From assembly GCA_028289345.1 (NCBI GenBank), contig JANQQL010000025.1:186001-250000 (forward strand): a DNA stretch of 64,000 bases, written 5' to 3'. The notes under the pieces were generated by a model. It did not search any database and was not told the origin of the DNA. It was given only the letters and a program-made list of their open reading frames with translations. Origin of the DNA: Planctomycetota bacterium (GTDB lineage: Bacteria; Planctomycetota; B15-G4; SIAN01). Both the position numbers and the translations under genes were made by a program. Of the stretch, positions 37,207 to 46,525 are shown in pieces. The first letter of the stretch is position 1. Each line of letters begins with the position of its first letter.

Positions 37207-37593
37207 ATGAGCGCAGACGTTCCCCGGATTTCCGGAGCAGAGTGGCAGGTCATGCACGTGATCTGGGATGAGCATCCGGTGAGTGCTGCGGAGGTGGCCC
37301 GGCGAATCGGACCGGAGCGTGGCTGGAGTCTGCACACGGTGAAGACCCTGCTCGCGCGCCTGACTCGCAAAGGGGTGTTGTCGTTCGAGGTGCAAGGCAA
37401 GCGCTACTTGTATCGGCCGAAGCTGGACCGCGACACGTGTGTGGCTGCCGAGAGTGAGTCGTTCTTGGACCGCGTGTTTCATGGTTCCCCATCCCCGCTG
37501 CTTGCGCACTTCCTGCGAAAGAAGCGCCTGTCTTCCCAAGACATTGCCGAGCTGAAGTCCATGCTCGCCGAGATGGAGGACGACGAGCCGTGA
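37207..37593 (+). CDS. BlaI/MecI-family transcriptional repressor
   Basis: The 128-residue protein has the BlaI winged helix: ISGAEWQVMHVIWDEHPVSA, WSLHTVKTLLARLTRKGVL and the wing FEVQGKRYLYRP, then the C-terminal dimerisation helices with SPLLAHFLRKKRLSSQDIAE. In known systems BlaI is inactivated by the protease domain of the partner BlaR1. The ATG at 37207 follows GAGGAG; it overlaps the start of the BlaR1-like gene by four bases. Autoregulation through the two upstream dyads is likely. Confidence 0.94.
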   Translation: MSADVPRISGAEWQVMHVIWDEHPVSAAEVARRIGPERGWSLHTVKTLLARLTRKGVLSFEVQGKRYLYRPKLDRDTCVAAESESFLDRVFHGSPSPLLAHFLRKKRLSSQDIAELKSMLAEMEDDEP

Positions 37594-40500
37594 GCGATTG
37601 GGGGACACTCATCGACCAAGGCACACACTGGGTCGTGACAACGTCACTCGAAATCTCACTGGTCGTGGTTTTGGCTTACGGATTGGAAGCACTGTTCGGA
37701 CGCCGCTGGTCCCCTCGATGGCGCTACGCGTTGTGGTGCGCTGTCCTGGCTGTGCTTTGGTTGCCCGTTCGCGTTCCGGATCCGGTGGGCGTTGGAGCGA
37801 AGGCTTGGGTGGCGAACGCGTCACGGTGGATGGCTGATTCTCCGAAGAGGGATTCCTCGGAGCAGGTCTTTGCGGCAGTTGACGTGCCGCGAACCGGGCA
37901 GGATCTCACCGCAACCGAGCTCTGGGGGACGGAGCCGAGATTCCTCGAACAACGTGTTCGCAAGCAATGGCGGCAAGAGCAAATCGAGCGCATCTCGTTG
38001 CATGCGGCGGGGCCATGGAAGGGCATCGAGATCGACGAGGAACGCTCTTGGTGCCGACTGCTCGGATGCGTTTGGGGGGGCGGGGTCCTGCTGGCTCTCG
38101 CTGTGTTCTCTCTCCGAGATCTCCGCTTTCGGCGACGCTTGGCTCGCTCTCGGACCCTATGGTCGCCGCGATTGGAAACTTCCATCGCCCACTGTTGCCG
38201 TCGCCTTGGAGTTTCGAAAGTTCCGCAAGTTCACGAGATTCAGGGACTGCCCTCTCCCGCAACCTATGGCACCTGGCGGCCTCGCATCCTCTTTCCCGAC
38301 AACTTCCTTCCGCAAGTCTCGGAGTCCGATCTCGAAAACATCCTCTTGCATGAACTCGCTCACGTTCGCAGCGCGGATCGATGGGCTCGCTGGGGGATGG
38401 TCTTCACCCATGCCGCATTCTGGTTCCACCCGCTCGTGTGGTTTGCCCTGGGGCGCTTGCGAGAGGCCCAGGAACTCCTTCGAGATTGGCAAGCGATGCG
38501 ATCCTTGCCGGATCCGTCTCCCGCTCGGTATGCCGAAACGGTCGTGAGGATCCTCGAGAAAACCTCGACGACCCTGTCCTGGTCAACGGCCACGCCTTTC
38601 GTGGGCGCAAACGAAGTCAAAAGGAGAGTTCAAATGATCGGGCGCTTCCATCCTCGAGTGACCACCGGTCGGTGGAGTGGCCTCGTCTCCCTCATTGCAA
38701 TCACCGTCTTCGGACTCGGAGCTTCCGCCGTGTCGTTCGATTTCCCGGACCCGGATCGGGATCGCGATGGCGACGGCCTGTCCGACTTTCACGAGCTGCA
38801 CAAGTACGGAACCAATCCAGGTTCTTCTGACAGCGACCAAGACGGAGTTCCTGACGGCGACTGGAATGAGAGGCGCGAGTACGCCTACACCGTGCGAAGC
38901 ATCCTTCAGGTGTTGCCGCCAGTCACAGACGATGTCTTGTGCGATGACTATCAGGATGCCCGGGTGCTGTTCCGCTCGGCCGAACTGGTCGAGCTCGAAG
39001 TGATTCACTACCCGTTCAACAGCGTCGGCGAAACCATCGGCTCCAATCCTCGCTGGCGTGAGCAAACGGCGACGATGGAAGAGTGGACTCGCCCGGGACC
39101 AACGGCCAACTGGGATGAGTCCATGCGTCAGGCGCTGTGGGACGCGCTGAGGGAAGCGGGGATCGATCCGGAAGAGCTGAGCGATCGTGAACTGGTCGAG
39201 CAGGCCACTCCTTGGTTGCTGCGGCACGCGCGAACGCAAGATGGGTTCACCACGTTCTGCAGTCGTTTCGTGGACGGAAAAGTCGAAGTTCACCCCGAGC
39301 TATTGCGCAACGCTCAAAGGGGACAGGCGGACAAGAATCTGACCTTGGAGCAGCAGTGGGAGCGAGAGCTGTTCGCCAAGGGAATGTTCGAGCACGGCGT
39401 GCGAGGCACCTGTACTTCGAGTGCGATTTATCTCAACGGATGCCTCCGGGCGCTGGGCATCCCCACGCGAATCGTGCTGACGACTCCGCTCATCGATGCT
39501 TCCGATGACCGGGAGCGATCCATGGCTCGCAAGCTGCACCACCCGCAGATTCGGGAGCTGATCATTCGTGCGGCGAGTTCCTTGGGAAACTCGTGGGCCA
39601 ATCACACCTTCAACGAGGTGTTCGTGGCAGGTCGTTGGCGGCGCCTCAACTACGAAAGGCTCGGGCAGAACATCCTCGATCCCGGGAGCTTCGGACTGAT
39701 GACCCATGTGGCGACGTTCTCGGACTGGGCCGACGGCAACATGGCGGAAACTTGGGGGATTCGGCAGGCAAAGCGTCGCGACGACGTTTTTGGTGGCTCC
39801 AATCCCTACTCCGCGATCGCGCTCTCGGACCAAGTCGGTGAGCATTGCGATCTGGAGATCGCGGAGCCCCCCGTAGAGGAGCACCTTCGCGTGCTCACCA
39901 TTGAAAGAGCGTTCTGGTTCGGATCCGACGAGTTGCCCTCGGCCGTGGCCATGCAAGTGGACGAACCGGACACGGCAGGCCACGTTGTCGTGAAGGTGAA
40001 CGAGGGGCGAGTAGGAGGGGGCATCCAGCAGTACCAGCCTTTCTACTCCGAAGTGGAGAAGGAGTTTCGGTGGAGCGCTCCGGGGCGCGCGAGTGTGCCC
40101 GTGCGGGCGACCCGCGGCTACTGGGCCAACGTCGAGAAAGGGGTGCAGCACTTCTATTTGCGAATCGATCCCGATGATTTCTCGACCATGGTTCCAGGAA
40201 TCGAGTACCAGCTGTCCTGGGAAGGGGATCCGAGCGACGAGTACCGTTGGGAGGTGAGCTCACCCGTGACGTTGACGCGATCGGAGTCGCGGGAGGCCTC
40301 CATGCGACAGGTGGTCGAGCTGACAATCGACTCGGTCTACTGGTCGGATGGCGCCGACAGCCCGACTGGCCCATTGCAGAGCATCGCCAAGCCGGTTCTC
40401 TTGGCGAGAGTTGGCGACGCGAAGGACTTCGATCAGCACAAAGAGTTCACCCAGCACGCCGACCGCCGCTTCTTCCTAGAAGCGGACGGACACTCCCCTC

Positions 40501-40679
40501 TGAAGATCGGTTGTGGAGTTGGCGGTGTCACCAATCACTTGGGAAGCTTCGTCATGATTCAGCTCGGCCCAGGAGACTGGCGGGACCTCGTCGAGGGAGT
40601 CGCCTACACCCTGCGAGCTCAGAACTCCGATCCTCACTACCGCTGGGTGCTGGCGGATGAGTTTCGAGTGTCGCGCTGA
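37590..40679 (+). CDS. BlaR1-like M56 peptidase fused to calcium-type repeats and a transglutaminase-like domain
   Basis: This 1029-residue membrane protein starts with two membrane segments (about 14-36, 44-62), a loop, a third (about 157-173), then an M56 zinc peptidase domain with HELAH at 254-258 and REAQELLRDW as later ligand region, and a fourth span (about 359-378). The outside part has acidic thrombospondin-type-3-like repeats (DRDRDGDGLSDFHE, SDSDQDGVPDGD; 386-428), a transglutaminase/papain-like domain with Cys608 (GTCTSSAIYLNG), His672 (NHTFNEVFV) and Asn687 (RRLNYE), and two C-terminal domains that look duplicated (LTIERAFWFGSDELP versus LTIDSVYWSDGADSP). Usual BlaR1 has a penicillin-binding sensor here instead. 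It probably cleaves the co-encoded BlaI on signal. Confidence 0.88.
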   Translation: MSDWGTLIDQGTHWVVTTSLEISLVVVLAYGLEALFGRRWSPRWRYALWCAVLAVLWLPVRVPDPVGVGAKAWVANASRWMADSPKRDSSEQVFAAVDVPRTGQDLTATELWGTEPRFLEQRVRKQWRQEQIERISLHAAGPWKGIEIDEERSWCRLLGCVWGGGVLLALAVFSLRDLRFRRRLARSRTLWSPRLETSIAHCCRRLGVSKVPQVHEIQGLPSPATYGTWRPRILFPDNFLPQVSESDLENILLHELAHVRSADRWARWGMVFTHAAFWFHPLVWFALGRLREAQELLRDWQAMRSLPDPSPARYAETVVRILEKTSTTLSWSTATPFVGANEVKRRVQMIGRFHPRVTTGRWSGLVSLIAITVFGLGASAVSFDFPDPDRDRDGDGLSDFHELHKYGTNPGSSDSDQDGVPDGDWNERREYAYTVRSILQVLPPVTDDVLCDDYQDARVLFRSAELVELEVIHYPFNSVGETIGSNPRWREQTATMEEWTRPGPTANWDESMRQALWDALREAGIDPEELSDRELVEQATPWLLRHARTQDGFTTFCSRFVDGKVEVHPELLRNAQRGQADKNLTLEQQWERELFAKGMFEHGVRGTCTSSAIYLNGCLRALGIPTRIVLTTPLIDASDDRERSMARKLHHPQIRELIIRAASSLGNSWANHTFNEVFVAGRWRRLNYERLGQNILDPGSFGLMTHVATFSDWADGNMAETWGIRQAKRRDDVFGGSNPYSAIALSDQVGEHCDLEIAEPPVEEHLRVLTIERAFWFGSDELPSAVAMQVDEPDTAGHVVVKVNEGRVGGGIQQYQPFYSEVEKEFRWSAPGRASVPVRATRGYWANVEKGVQHFYLRIDPDDFSTMVPGIEYQLSWEGDPSDEYRWEVSSPVTLTRSESREASMRQVVELTIDSVYWSDGADSPTGPLQSIAKPVLLARVGDAKDFDQHKEFTQHADRRFFLEADGHSPLKIGCGVGGVTNHLGSFVMIQLGPGDWRDLVEGVAYTLRAQNSDPHYRWVLADEFRVSR

Positions 40680-40815
40680 GCCAGCAAACCGGCCGGTCGT
40701 CAAGATGGTCTCCATGGGGTGCTTCGGGGGTGTGGCTGAAGCCAGCGAACACCATTGGTCGACAGATTGGCGGGCATCGGCTCTCTGCGAAATTCGCCGC
40801 CACACGGGATGGCGA

Positions 40816-42957
40816 CTAGTCCATTCCTGGCGGTTGGAAGCTGCGCTCCGCATCCATGCCTGTTTCGACGGATTCGTAGACGGTGCGGAACTCTCCGATC
40901 AGCTGGTGGCTGTACTCGTGACGAACCAGGAAGGGGAGCTTCATGCCTTTCACGTCTCGAAAATCTCGGTAGCCGACTTTCACTCCGATTCGTCCCATCA
41001 TCGGGAGTACTTCGAAGCGATCGTCTTCCATGAGCAGTCCCGTGGTCGGGTCGACGAGCTTGATCGAGGGGGAGCCTTCCTGGGACACGGTTTGTACCAG
41101 GATTCGCTGATTGCCCTGGTGCTCGATCTTCCGCAGCACTTCGACGTGGGCATAAACGTTCCGCCAATCCGCCAGTCGGCGGAAGGGATGGCTCAACAGA
41201 GCCTGCTCTCGCTGACTTCCCTTGAGTTCGGTAGTCGCTGCACCGTTCACCTGGGTGAAAACTCGGTCATCTTCGGTGATCCAGACGATTTCTGTGGCAT
41301 CGTCCATCATTGCGATCATGCGCGAGCGTCGCGCGTCGAACAGCATTTCCACTCGGCCTTCTCGGCCCTGGGCCAGGACTTCGATCTTCCCTTTCATGCG
41401 AATCGGTCCTACCTGGTCCATGTGCTCGACGCCATAGGCCGAGTGCAAGTCGTCGATCACGCTGTCGAGTGACGGCAAATCAGCCGCGGGAAGGTGTCTG
41501 GTTTGCCTCTCGACGCGATTCGAGAACGGGAACAGGAACGCCGGAGACGCGTCATTCCGGGGGGGCTCGAACTCCAGAATCCGATTGGCTGCCTTCATCC
41601 GGAAATGACCGGGGACTTCGGTGGCGACCAACTCCGAGGAGAAAGAACCGGGTCGATCAATGGTGAGGCGATCGTCGACGGCGCGGACCAAGTAGCAGGC
41701 ACGAATGTTGTCTTCGTCCCAGTAGAGCCCTTCGTAGGGAGCGAACGCAGCCGCTGCTTCCGCTTCGGCGGCGAGTTGTTCCCGGTGCCCCTCGAGGTCC
41801 CCTTGCAACAACAAGAGGTCGATGGCGCGTTCGAGCTCCAACCCGGCCGTGGTTCCCCGGGTTTGGGTGAAGAACAGAACCATCAGGTCGCGATCGGGCC
41901 ACGCCCAGGCAAAGGTCCCATCGGAACCATTGTGACCGAACGCGGTGTGTGGAGCCTCCAGGCTCGGGGCGAACACGATCCATTGCTGCCCATACAAGTA
42001 GTGCTGATCCTGGAACCCCGAGGCTTGACCAAGGAACGAGCGTGGTGTGAGGCCGCGGTCCACGGCATCGGAAGAAAGGAGGTCGCGACCGCCATCCATC
42101 CAGAGGGCCAGGAACCGGGCGTAGTCCGAGGTCGTGGAGTACAGGCTTTGGGAGGTCAGAAACAAAGGGAAGATCGGATCGTCCGAAGGCTTCCAGTGTC
42201 GAGACCAGCCACCGACGGTTCCCGAATAGGCGCTGGGAATGCGCTTCAAGGCGGGGTGATCTGGTTCGAGCAATGTCACGGAGTCCGTCATCCCAAGAGG
42301 ATCCAGCACGCGCTCTTGAAGGAAATCGACGACTGGTTTGCCGGTGATGGCGGTGACGATTGCTCCCAAGGTGTCCGAGCCGGCATCGCTGTATTGGAAG
42401 TCCGTGCCCGGAGGGAACAGGAGTTTCGTGGCCGCCGCTTCCGCCGCCACAGCCTCCAGATTCGCGTAGGCGTGGAGGGGTTGGCGAAGAGTGGTGAACG
42501 GAAGACCCGTCCGATGGGTCAAGAGTTGCTCGATCGTGACCGAGGCGGTCGCCGGGGTGTCCCAGGAAGGAAGAATTTCGGAGGCCTTGGTTTCAAGGCG
42601 GAGCGCTCCTTCCTCCAAGAGCATCTGAATCGCCGTTCCGACGAATGGTTTGGTCATGGATCGGATGCAGTAGATCGAATCGACGTCGACTGGGCGCGAC
42701 TCCTCGCGATCTGCCAGGCCAAAGGCCTGATGCAGCACGGTGCGACGGTCCTGAATCACATGCAGCTCAGCTCCGACGAATGCGTCTTCGGCCAGCATGC
42801 GATCCACAACCTCGACCAAGGCTTGGAGCGCTTCGGGTTCCATCCCCACCGATGAGGGCGCGACCTGGGGAAAGTCGGAGCTTCCGAACGCAGCGGAAGC
42901 CGGGGGAGCGCAAGCCAACGCCAGGCAGGTGGCGGCGGTCAGGAGAAGAAGGTTCAT
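40816..42957 (-). CDS. Exported beta-lactamase-fold serine hydrolase with LolA-like C-terminal domain
   Basis: The 713-residue protein starts at ATG 42957 with a signal peptide (cut near ACAPPASA; Cys16 could be lipidated). The first 430 residues are a class C beta-lactamase/esterase domain: Ser100-Met-Thr-Lys103, Tyr189-Ser-Asp191 and FGHNGSDG in place of the KTG strand. The C-terminal 270 residues are beta-rich and recall outer-membrane lipoprotein-sorting or zinc-protease-associated domains (LVDPTTGLLMEDDRF, VKGMKLPFLVRH). Substrate is open: peptidoglycan peptide, ester or beta-lactam. It converges with the BlaR1-like gene and is divergent from a TetR gene with a palindrome between. Confidence 0.87.
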   Translation of the reverse strand: MNLLLLTAATCLALACAPPASAAFGSSDFPQVAPSSVGMEPEALQALVEVVDRMLAEDAFVGAELHVIQDRRTVLHQAFGLADREESRPVDVDSIYCIRSMTKPFVGTAIQMLLEEGALRLETKASEILPSWDTPATASVTIEQLLTHRTGLPFTTLRQPLHAYANLEAVAAEAAATKLLFPPGTDFQYSDAGSDTLGAIVTAITGKPVVDFLQERVLDPLGMTDSVTLLEPDHPALKRIPSAYSGTVGGWSRHWKPSDDPIFPLFLTSQSLYSTTSDYARFLALWMDGGRDLLSSDAVDRGLTPRSFLGQASGFQDQHYLYGQQWIVFAPSLEAPHTAFGHNGSDGTFAWAWPDRDLMVLFFTQTRGTTAGLELERAIDLLLLQGDLEGHREQLAAEAEAAAAFAPYEGLYWDEDNIRACYLVRAVDDRLTIDRPGSFSSELVATEVPGHFRMKAANRILEFEPPRNDASPAFLFPFSNRVERQTRHLPAADLPSLDSVIDDLHSAYGVEHMDQVGPIRMKGKIEVLAQGREGRVEMLFDARRSRMIAMMDDATEIVWITEDDRVFTQVNGAATTELKGSQREQALLSHPFRRLADWRNVYAHVEVLRKIEHQGNQRILVQTVSQEGSPSIKLVDPTTGLLMEDDRFEVLPMMGRIGVKVGYRDFRDVKGMKLPFLVRHEYSHQLIGEFRTVYESVETGMDAERSFQPPGMD

Positions 42958-43027
42958 GAGGTCTCTCTTGCTGGGGTGCCCTTCCCAGAAAACCGAGAAT
43001 TGTCGATGTCTCGCCAAGTTATACATT

Positions 43028-43039
43028 GACCGATCGGTC
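43028..43039. promoter_or_regulatory. TetR operator-like palindrome
   Basis: GACCGATCGGTC is a perfect 12-base palindrome between the divergent hydrolase and TetR genes, 24 bases before the TetR start and flanked by ATACATT and TATATTC. The core ACCGATCGGT recurs at 59493-59502 in front of the other TetR gene. Confidence 0.65.
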
Positions 43040-43062
43040 TATATTCAGGCAAAATCTCGATC

Positions 43063-43662
43063 GTGACTCGTGGACCCGCAAAGCAATTCGATCCCACCGC
43101 CGCCCTGGAGCGGGCGATGCGGGTGTTCTGGGCAAAGGGGTACTCCGGGGCCGGCCTCGCGGATCTTCAGAGGGCCATGGGCATCGGCCGCAAGAGCTTG
43201 TACGACACGTTCGGCAACAAGCGCCGGCTGTTCGAGGCCTGTCTTCAGCGCTACACCGACACGGTGGTTCTGGCGATCACCGAGGTCCTTGCGCGCCCTG
43301 GCCCGCCACTGGACAACATCCGTGAATCCCTGGAGTACATCCATCGGGCCAACGGGAAACGAGTGAGCAATGGATGCTTGCTCGGGGTCAGCATGGCTCA
43401 GTTCCGCACTGACCAACCCGAGATTTCTGAGATCCTGCGCAACCATCTGCATGTCTTGGAAGCGGCGTTCGAGGCCCAGTTCCGACGAGCTCGCGAACTC
43501 GACCAAATCTCGGACGACTCGTCTCCACGGGACTTGGCGCGGGCCATGGTCGCCACCGTTCAAGGACTCACGCTGATTCGTCGAGTGAACGACGCCCCCG
43601 CGATGTCTCGTGGAATTCTGCGGGGCGCCTTTGCGATGCTCGATGGGTTGAAGGTTCGGTGA
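43063..43662 (+). CDS. TetR-family transcriptional regulator
   Basis: The 199-residue protein has the TetR helix-turn-helix near the N terminus (ALERAMRVFWAKGYSGAGLA, GIGRKSLYDTFGNKRRLFEA) and a helical ligand domain with a MAQFRTDQPEIS segment; it resembles the TetR_C subgroup that includes many small-molecule-responsive repressors. The start is GTG at 43063, right behind a perfect palindrome. It is divergent from the serine hydrolase gene and most likely represses it and itself. Confidence 0.9.
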   Translation: MTRGPAKQFDPTAALERAMRVFWAKGYSGAGLADLQRAMGIGRKSLYDTFGNKRRLFEACLQRYTDTVVLAITEVLARPGPPLDNIRESLEYIHRANGKRVSNGCLLGVSMAQFRTDQPEISEILRNHLHVLEAAFEAQFRRARELDQISDDSSPRDLARAMVATVQGLTLIRRVNDAPAMSRGILRGAFAMLDGLKVR

Positions 43663-43793
43663 TCGCGTCTGCGGAGGTGCCTTTTTCGCCCGTCTTCCCG
43701 CGGAGTCAATCCGCCGGTTCGGTCCTGGTGGATGCGGAGGTAGTCTGAGGCCTTCCCCTCCTCTCTCTTCCTCTTCGCGAAGGCACTCTTCCC

Positions 43794-45041
43794 ATGACTC
43801 GATTTGCTTCTGTTTCGGCCCGGACTCTCGGATTGCTTGTGGCTCATGTTTGGATCGGTGGCTCGGTTTGGGCGGCCGCTCCGACGGAGTTTTCCTGGCC
43901 TCAGTGGGATGGGCCCGAAGGTCTCGGCATTTCCGCAGAAACGAAGTGGAGCGCGTCGGGCGCGGACGAGGCGCTTTGGTCGGCGAAGCTGGGACTGGGT
44001 TACTCTGCTGTGGTGGTCAAAGACGGACGACTGATCACCATGGGCTACGACAAGGAAAGTGGACTCGACACGGTCTTTTGCTTCGAGGCCCTCACCGGCA
44101 AGTCTCTTTGGTCCCATTCCTACCCGAGCAAGATCTGGGACCGCGCTCACGAAGGCGGGACGGTCAACACTCCAGTGTTCGATGGAGACGTGGTCTACTC
44201 GCTGAATCGAGAGGGCAATCTGTACTGCTTTCAGGCCGAAGACGGCGAAATCCTGTGGCACACCATGCTGAAGCCCGAGGACAACCCTCATCAACTCGAG
44301 TACCCGACTTGGGGATTCAGCGGTTCGCCCCTGGTCCTCGAGGATTCTCTCATCGTCAACTGTGGCCGGATGCTCTCGTTGGACAAAGAGTCGGGCGAAG
44401 TCCTTTGGGCGTCTGACGACTACGGTCACGGTTACGGCACGCCGATTCTGTTCGATCTGGACGGGGATCCGATGCTGGCTGCGATGAACGGGCGCGGGCT
44501 CGGCATCGTGTCGGTCGAGAACGGCATCGACCTGTACTTCCATGAGTTCACCGGAACGACCCGAGGGGTGAACGCGGTCACTCCCGTGATGCTGGAAGAC
44601 GATCTGTTCATTTGCTCCGGGACCAAGCCGGGATGCGCGCGGGTTGCGGTCGGCGTCGACGACCTCGAAGTCGTGTGGGAAAACCGGGAGATGGTCAATT
44701 CGTTCTCCGGTTGCATTGCGATGGATGATCACTTGTTCGGTTTCGATGGGGCGATGCTGAAGTGCGTCGACCCCGAGGGCAACGCGAAGTGGGAGCAGCG
44801 AGGCATCGGCAACGGATCGATTCTCGGGGCGGGGGACCGGCTTCTGGTCATGAGCGGCGACGGTGAACTGATCGTGGCCGAAGCCAATACCGAGAAGTAC
44901 GTCGAGCTTTCCAAGGCCAAGCTGTTCGACGAAGGAAGGTTCTGGACAAAGCCGGTGCTGGTCAACGGAGTGATTTACTGCCGCAGCAGCAACGGAGACT
45001 TCGTGGCCCGGGATCATCGCCTTTCAAGCAGCGAGGGCTAG
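43794..45041 (+). CDS. Exported PQQ-type beta-propeller protein
   Basis: This 415-residue protein has a signal peptide (cut near SVWAA) and a repeated blade pattern: WPQWDGPEGLGISAETKW, then FCFEALTGKSLWSHSYP, LYCFQAEDGEILWH and MLSLDKESGEVLWASDD. This is the PQQ-like/outer-membrane assembly-type propeller common in planctomycetes, often annotated as a PQQ-binding-like repeat protein. No haem or dehydrogenase motif is visible, so a binding or scaffolding role is more likely than quinoprotein catalysis. It is monocistronic; the TetR gene lies 131 bases upstream on the same strand. Confidence 0.88.
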   Translation: MTRFASVSARTLGLLVAHVWIGGSVWAAAPTEFSWPQWDGPEGLGISAETKWSASGADEALWSAKLGLGYSAVVVKDGRLITMGYDKESGLDTVFCFEALTGKSLWSHSYPSKIWDRAHEGGTVNTPVFDGDVVYSLNREGNLYCFQAEDGEILWHTMLKPEDNPHQLEYPTWGFSGSPLVLEDSLIVNCGRMLSLDKESGEVLWASDDYGHGYGTPILFDLDGDPMLAAMNGRGLGIVSVENGIDLYFHEFTGTTRGVNAVTPVMLEDDLFICSGTKPGCARVAVGVDDLEVVWENREMVNSFSGCIAMDDHLFGFDGAMLKCVDPEGNAKWEQRGIGNGSILGAGDRLLVMSGDGELIVAEANTEKYVELSKAKLFDEGRFWTKPVLVNGVIYCRSSNGDFVARDHRLSSSEG

Positions 45042-45134
45042 ACCGCATCATTCATGAGGGCCTCACGCGAATCGCCGCGGTCGTTTCTGGCTTCGTGCCG
45101 AAGATGCTTTCCACTCCACGGATTGTCAGAGACA

Positions 45135-45255
45135 CCGCTCGCCCGATTGGGGCGAGCGGCTCGGTGAAAACCCCGCCGGAAGTCCCGCGCCGGAAACAAC
45201 TTTGGCTCATCTCGCGACGGCCTTCATGAATCATCCGGGCTAGCAGGCAGGGGGA
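45135..45255. repeat. Interspersed intergenic repeat, copy 2, with hairpin
   Basis: CCGCTCGCCC (45135-45144) pairs perfectly with GGGCGAGCGG (45150-45159). It is followed by GGTGAAAA and a stretch at 45184-45250 that aligns with 2229-2297 (shared core ACTTTGGCTCAT, GCGACGG, GAATCA-CCGG), ending in CTAGCAGGC. The whole 422-base spacer 45042-45463 otherwise holds no supported gene. Confidence 0.55.
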
Positions 45256-45463
45256 GGAGGCCTCGGATGGCCAATGGAGTGGCTTTCGCCGCGGCGGATC
45301 GGCGGTCAACGGCCGGGTTTGTCGAGCATGCGGTGACGAGACTGGCGGAAAAAGACTCGACGGAAAACGAGCGACTCTCTTCCGCGGCCAGCGAAACGGC
45401 ATCACCAAGAGGACGTGCTCCAGTCGCGGACTCGCAACTTGGTCGTCCCTGAGAGGCAGATCG

Positions 45464-46402
45464 ATGTCCTCATCCAAGATTCGCGCGTCCATTCTGGATT
45501 GCGTCGGGAACACGCCACTGATCGAGTTGCATCGCGTTGTTCCCGATGGTGGCGGGCGAGTCTTGGTCAAGCTCGAGAGTCAGAACCCCACCGGAAGCAT
45601 GAAGGACCGGATGGCGCTGGCAATGATCGAGGCGGCGGAGCGTGACGGGCGTCTCGTGCCGGGAGGCCGCGTGGTCGAGTACACCGGAGGATCCACCGGT
45701 GTGTCCTTGGCCCAAACCTGTGCCGCCAAGCGATACCCGCTCCACATCGTGACTTCCGATGCGTTCAGTCGAGAGAAGCGGCAGCACATGGAGAAGTTGG
45801 GCGCCTCTTTGACGCTGATCGAGTCGGACTCGGGAGGCATGGACGAGTCTTTGACCCGCCACATGATCGAGGCCGCCCGCCGGATCGCGGAAGAGACGGG
45901 GGCCTTCTGGACCGATCAGCTGAACAACGCGGACCAAGTGCAAGGCTATCGAGCCCTGGGCGAAGAGATTTGGTCACAGACCGAGGGACGCGTGGATGCC
46001 TTTGTCCAAAGTGTAGGGACGGCGGGGTCTTTGATGGGCGGGGGAATGACTTTGCGCGAGAAACATCCGGGCATCCGGATCGTGGCGGTCGAACCTGCGG
46101 AGTCCGCCGTCTTGTCTGGTGGCGTCACCGGCTCCCATCAGATCGAGGGCGTGGGCGCTGGCTTCGTCGTGCCCCTATGGAACCGTTCGATCGTGGACGA
46201 GATCGTGGGGATTGCAACCGAGGATGCCATGGCCATGGCCCGTCGAATCGCTGCAGAGGAGACGATCTTTGCAGGGACCTCGACCGGAGCCAATGTGAGT
46301 GCTGCGATCCGAGTGGCCAAGCAACTCGGGCCGGATTCCACCACGGTGACCATTGCTTGCGATTCGGGCGTCAAATACTTGAGCACGCGGCTCTACCAAT
46401 AG
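45464..46402 (+). CDS. PLP-dependent cysteine synthase/cystathionine beta-synthase family enzyme
   Basis: This 312-residue fold-type II PLP enzyme has the Schiff-base Lys47 in NPTGSMKDRMA, a phosphate-binding VQSVGTAGSLMGGG loop and an ACDSGVKYLST segment near the C terminus. The substrate loop reads TGGSTG instead of the TSGNTG of CysK, a variant found in a side branch of the family, so O-acetylserine sulfhydrylase activity is likely but not certain. There is no regulatory CBS domain. It stands alone; no cysE is adjacent. Confidence 0.88.
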   Translation: MSSSKIRASILDCVGNTPLIELHRVVPDGGGRVLVKLESQNPTGSMKDRMALAMIEAAERDGRLVPGGRVVEYTGGSTGVSLAQTCAAKRYPLHIVTSDAFSREKRQHMEKLGASLTLIESDSGGMDESLTRHMIEAARRIAEETGAFWTDQLNNADQVQGYRALGEEIWSQTEGRVDAFVQSVGTAGSLMGGGMTLREKHPGIRIVAVEPAESAVLSGGVTGSHQIEGVGAGFVVPLWNRSIVDEIVGIATEDAMAMARRIAAEETIFAGTSTGANVSAAIRVAKQLGPDSTTVTIACDSGVKYLSTRLYQ

Positions 46403-46525
46403 CGTCCGAGGAGCGAGTCGGTTGCTTGGTGGCAATGCTCTGCGAGTGCGCCGACCTCCACGCCTTCCAACCCGAGCTACAATATCGAGCCATTCATCCC
46501 GCGGCACTTGTGGAAGGCCCATCCC

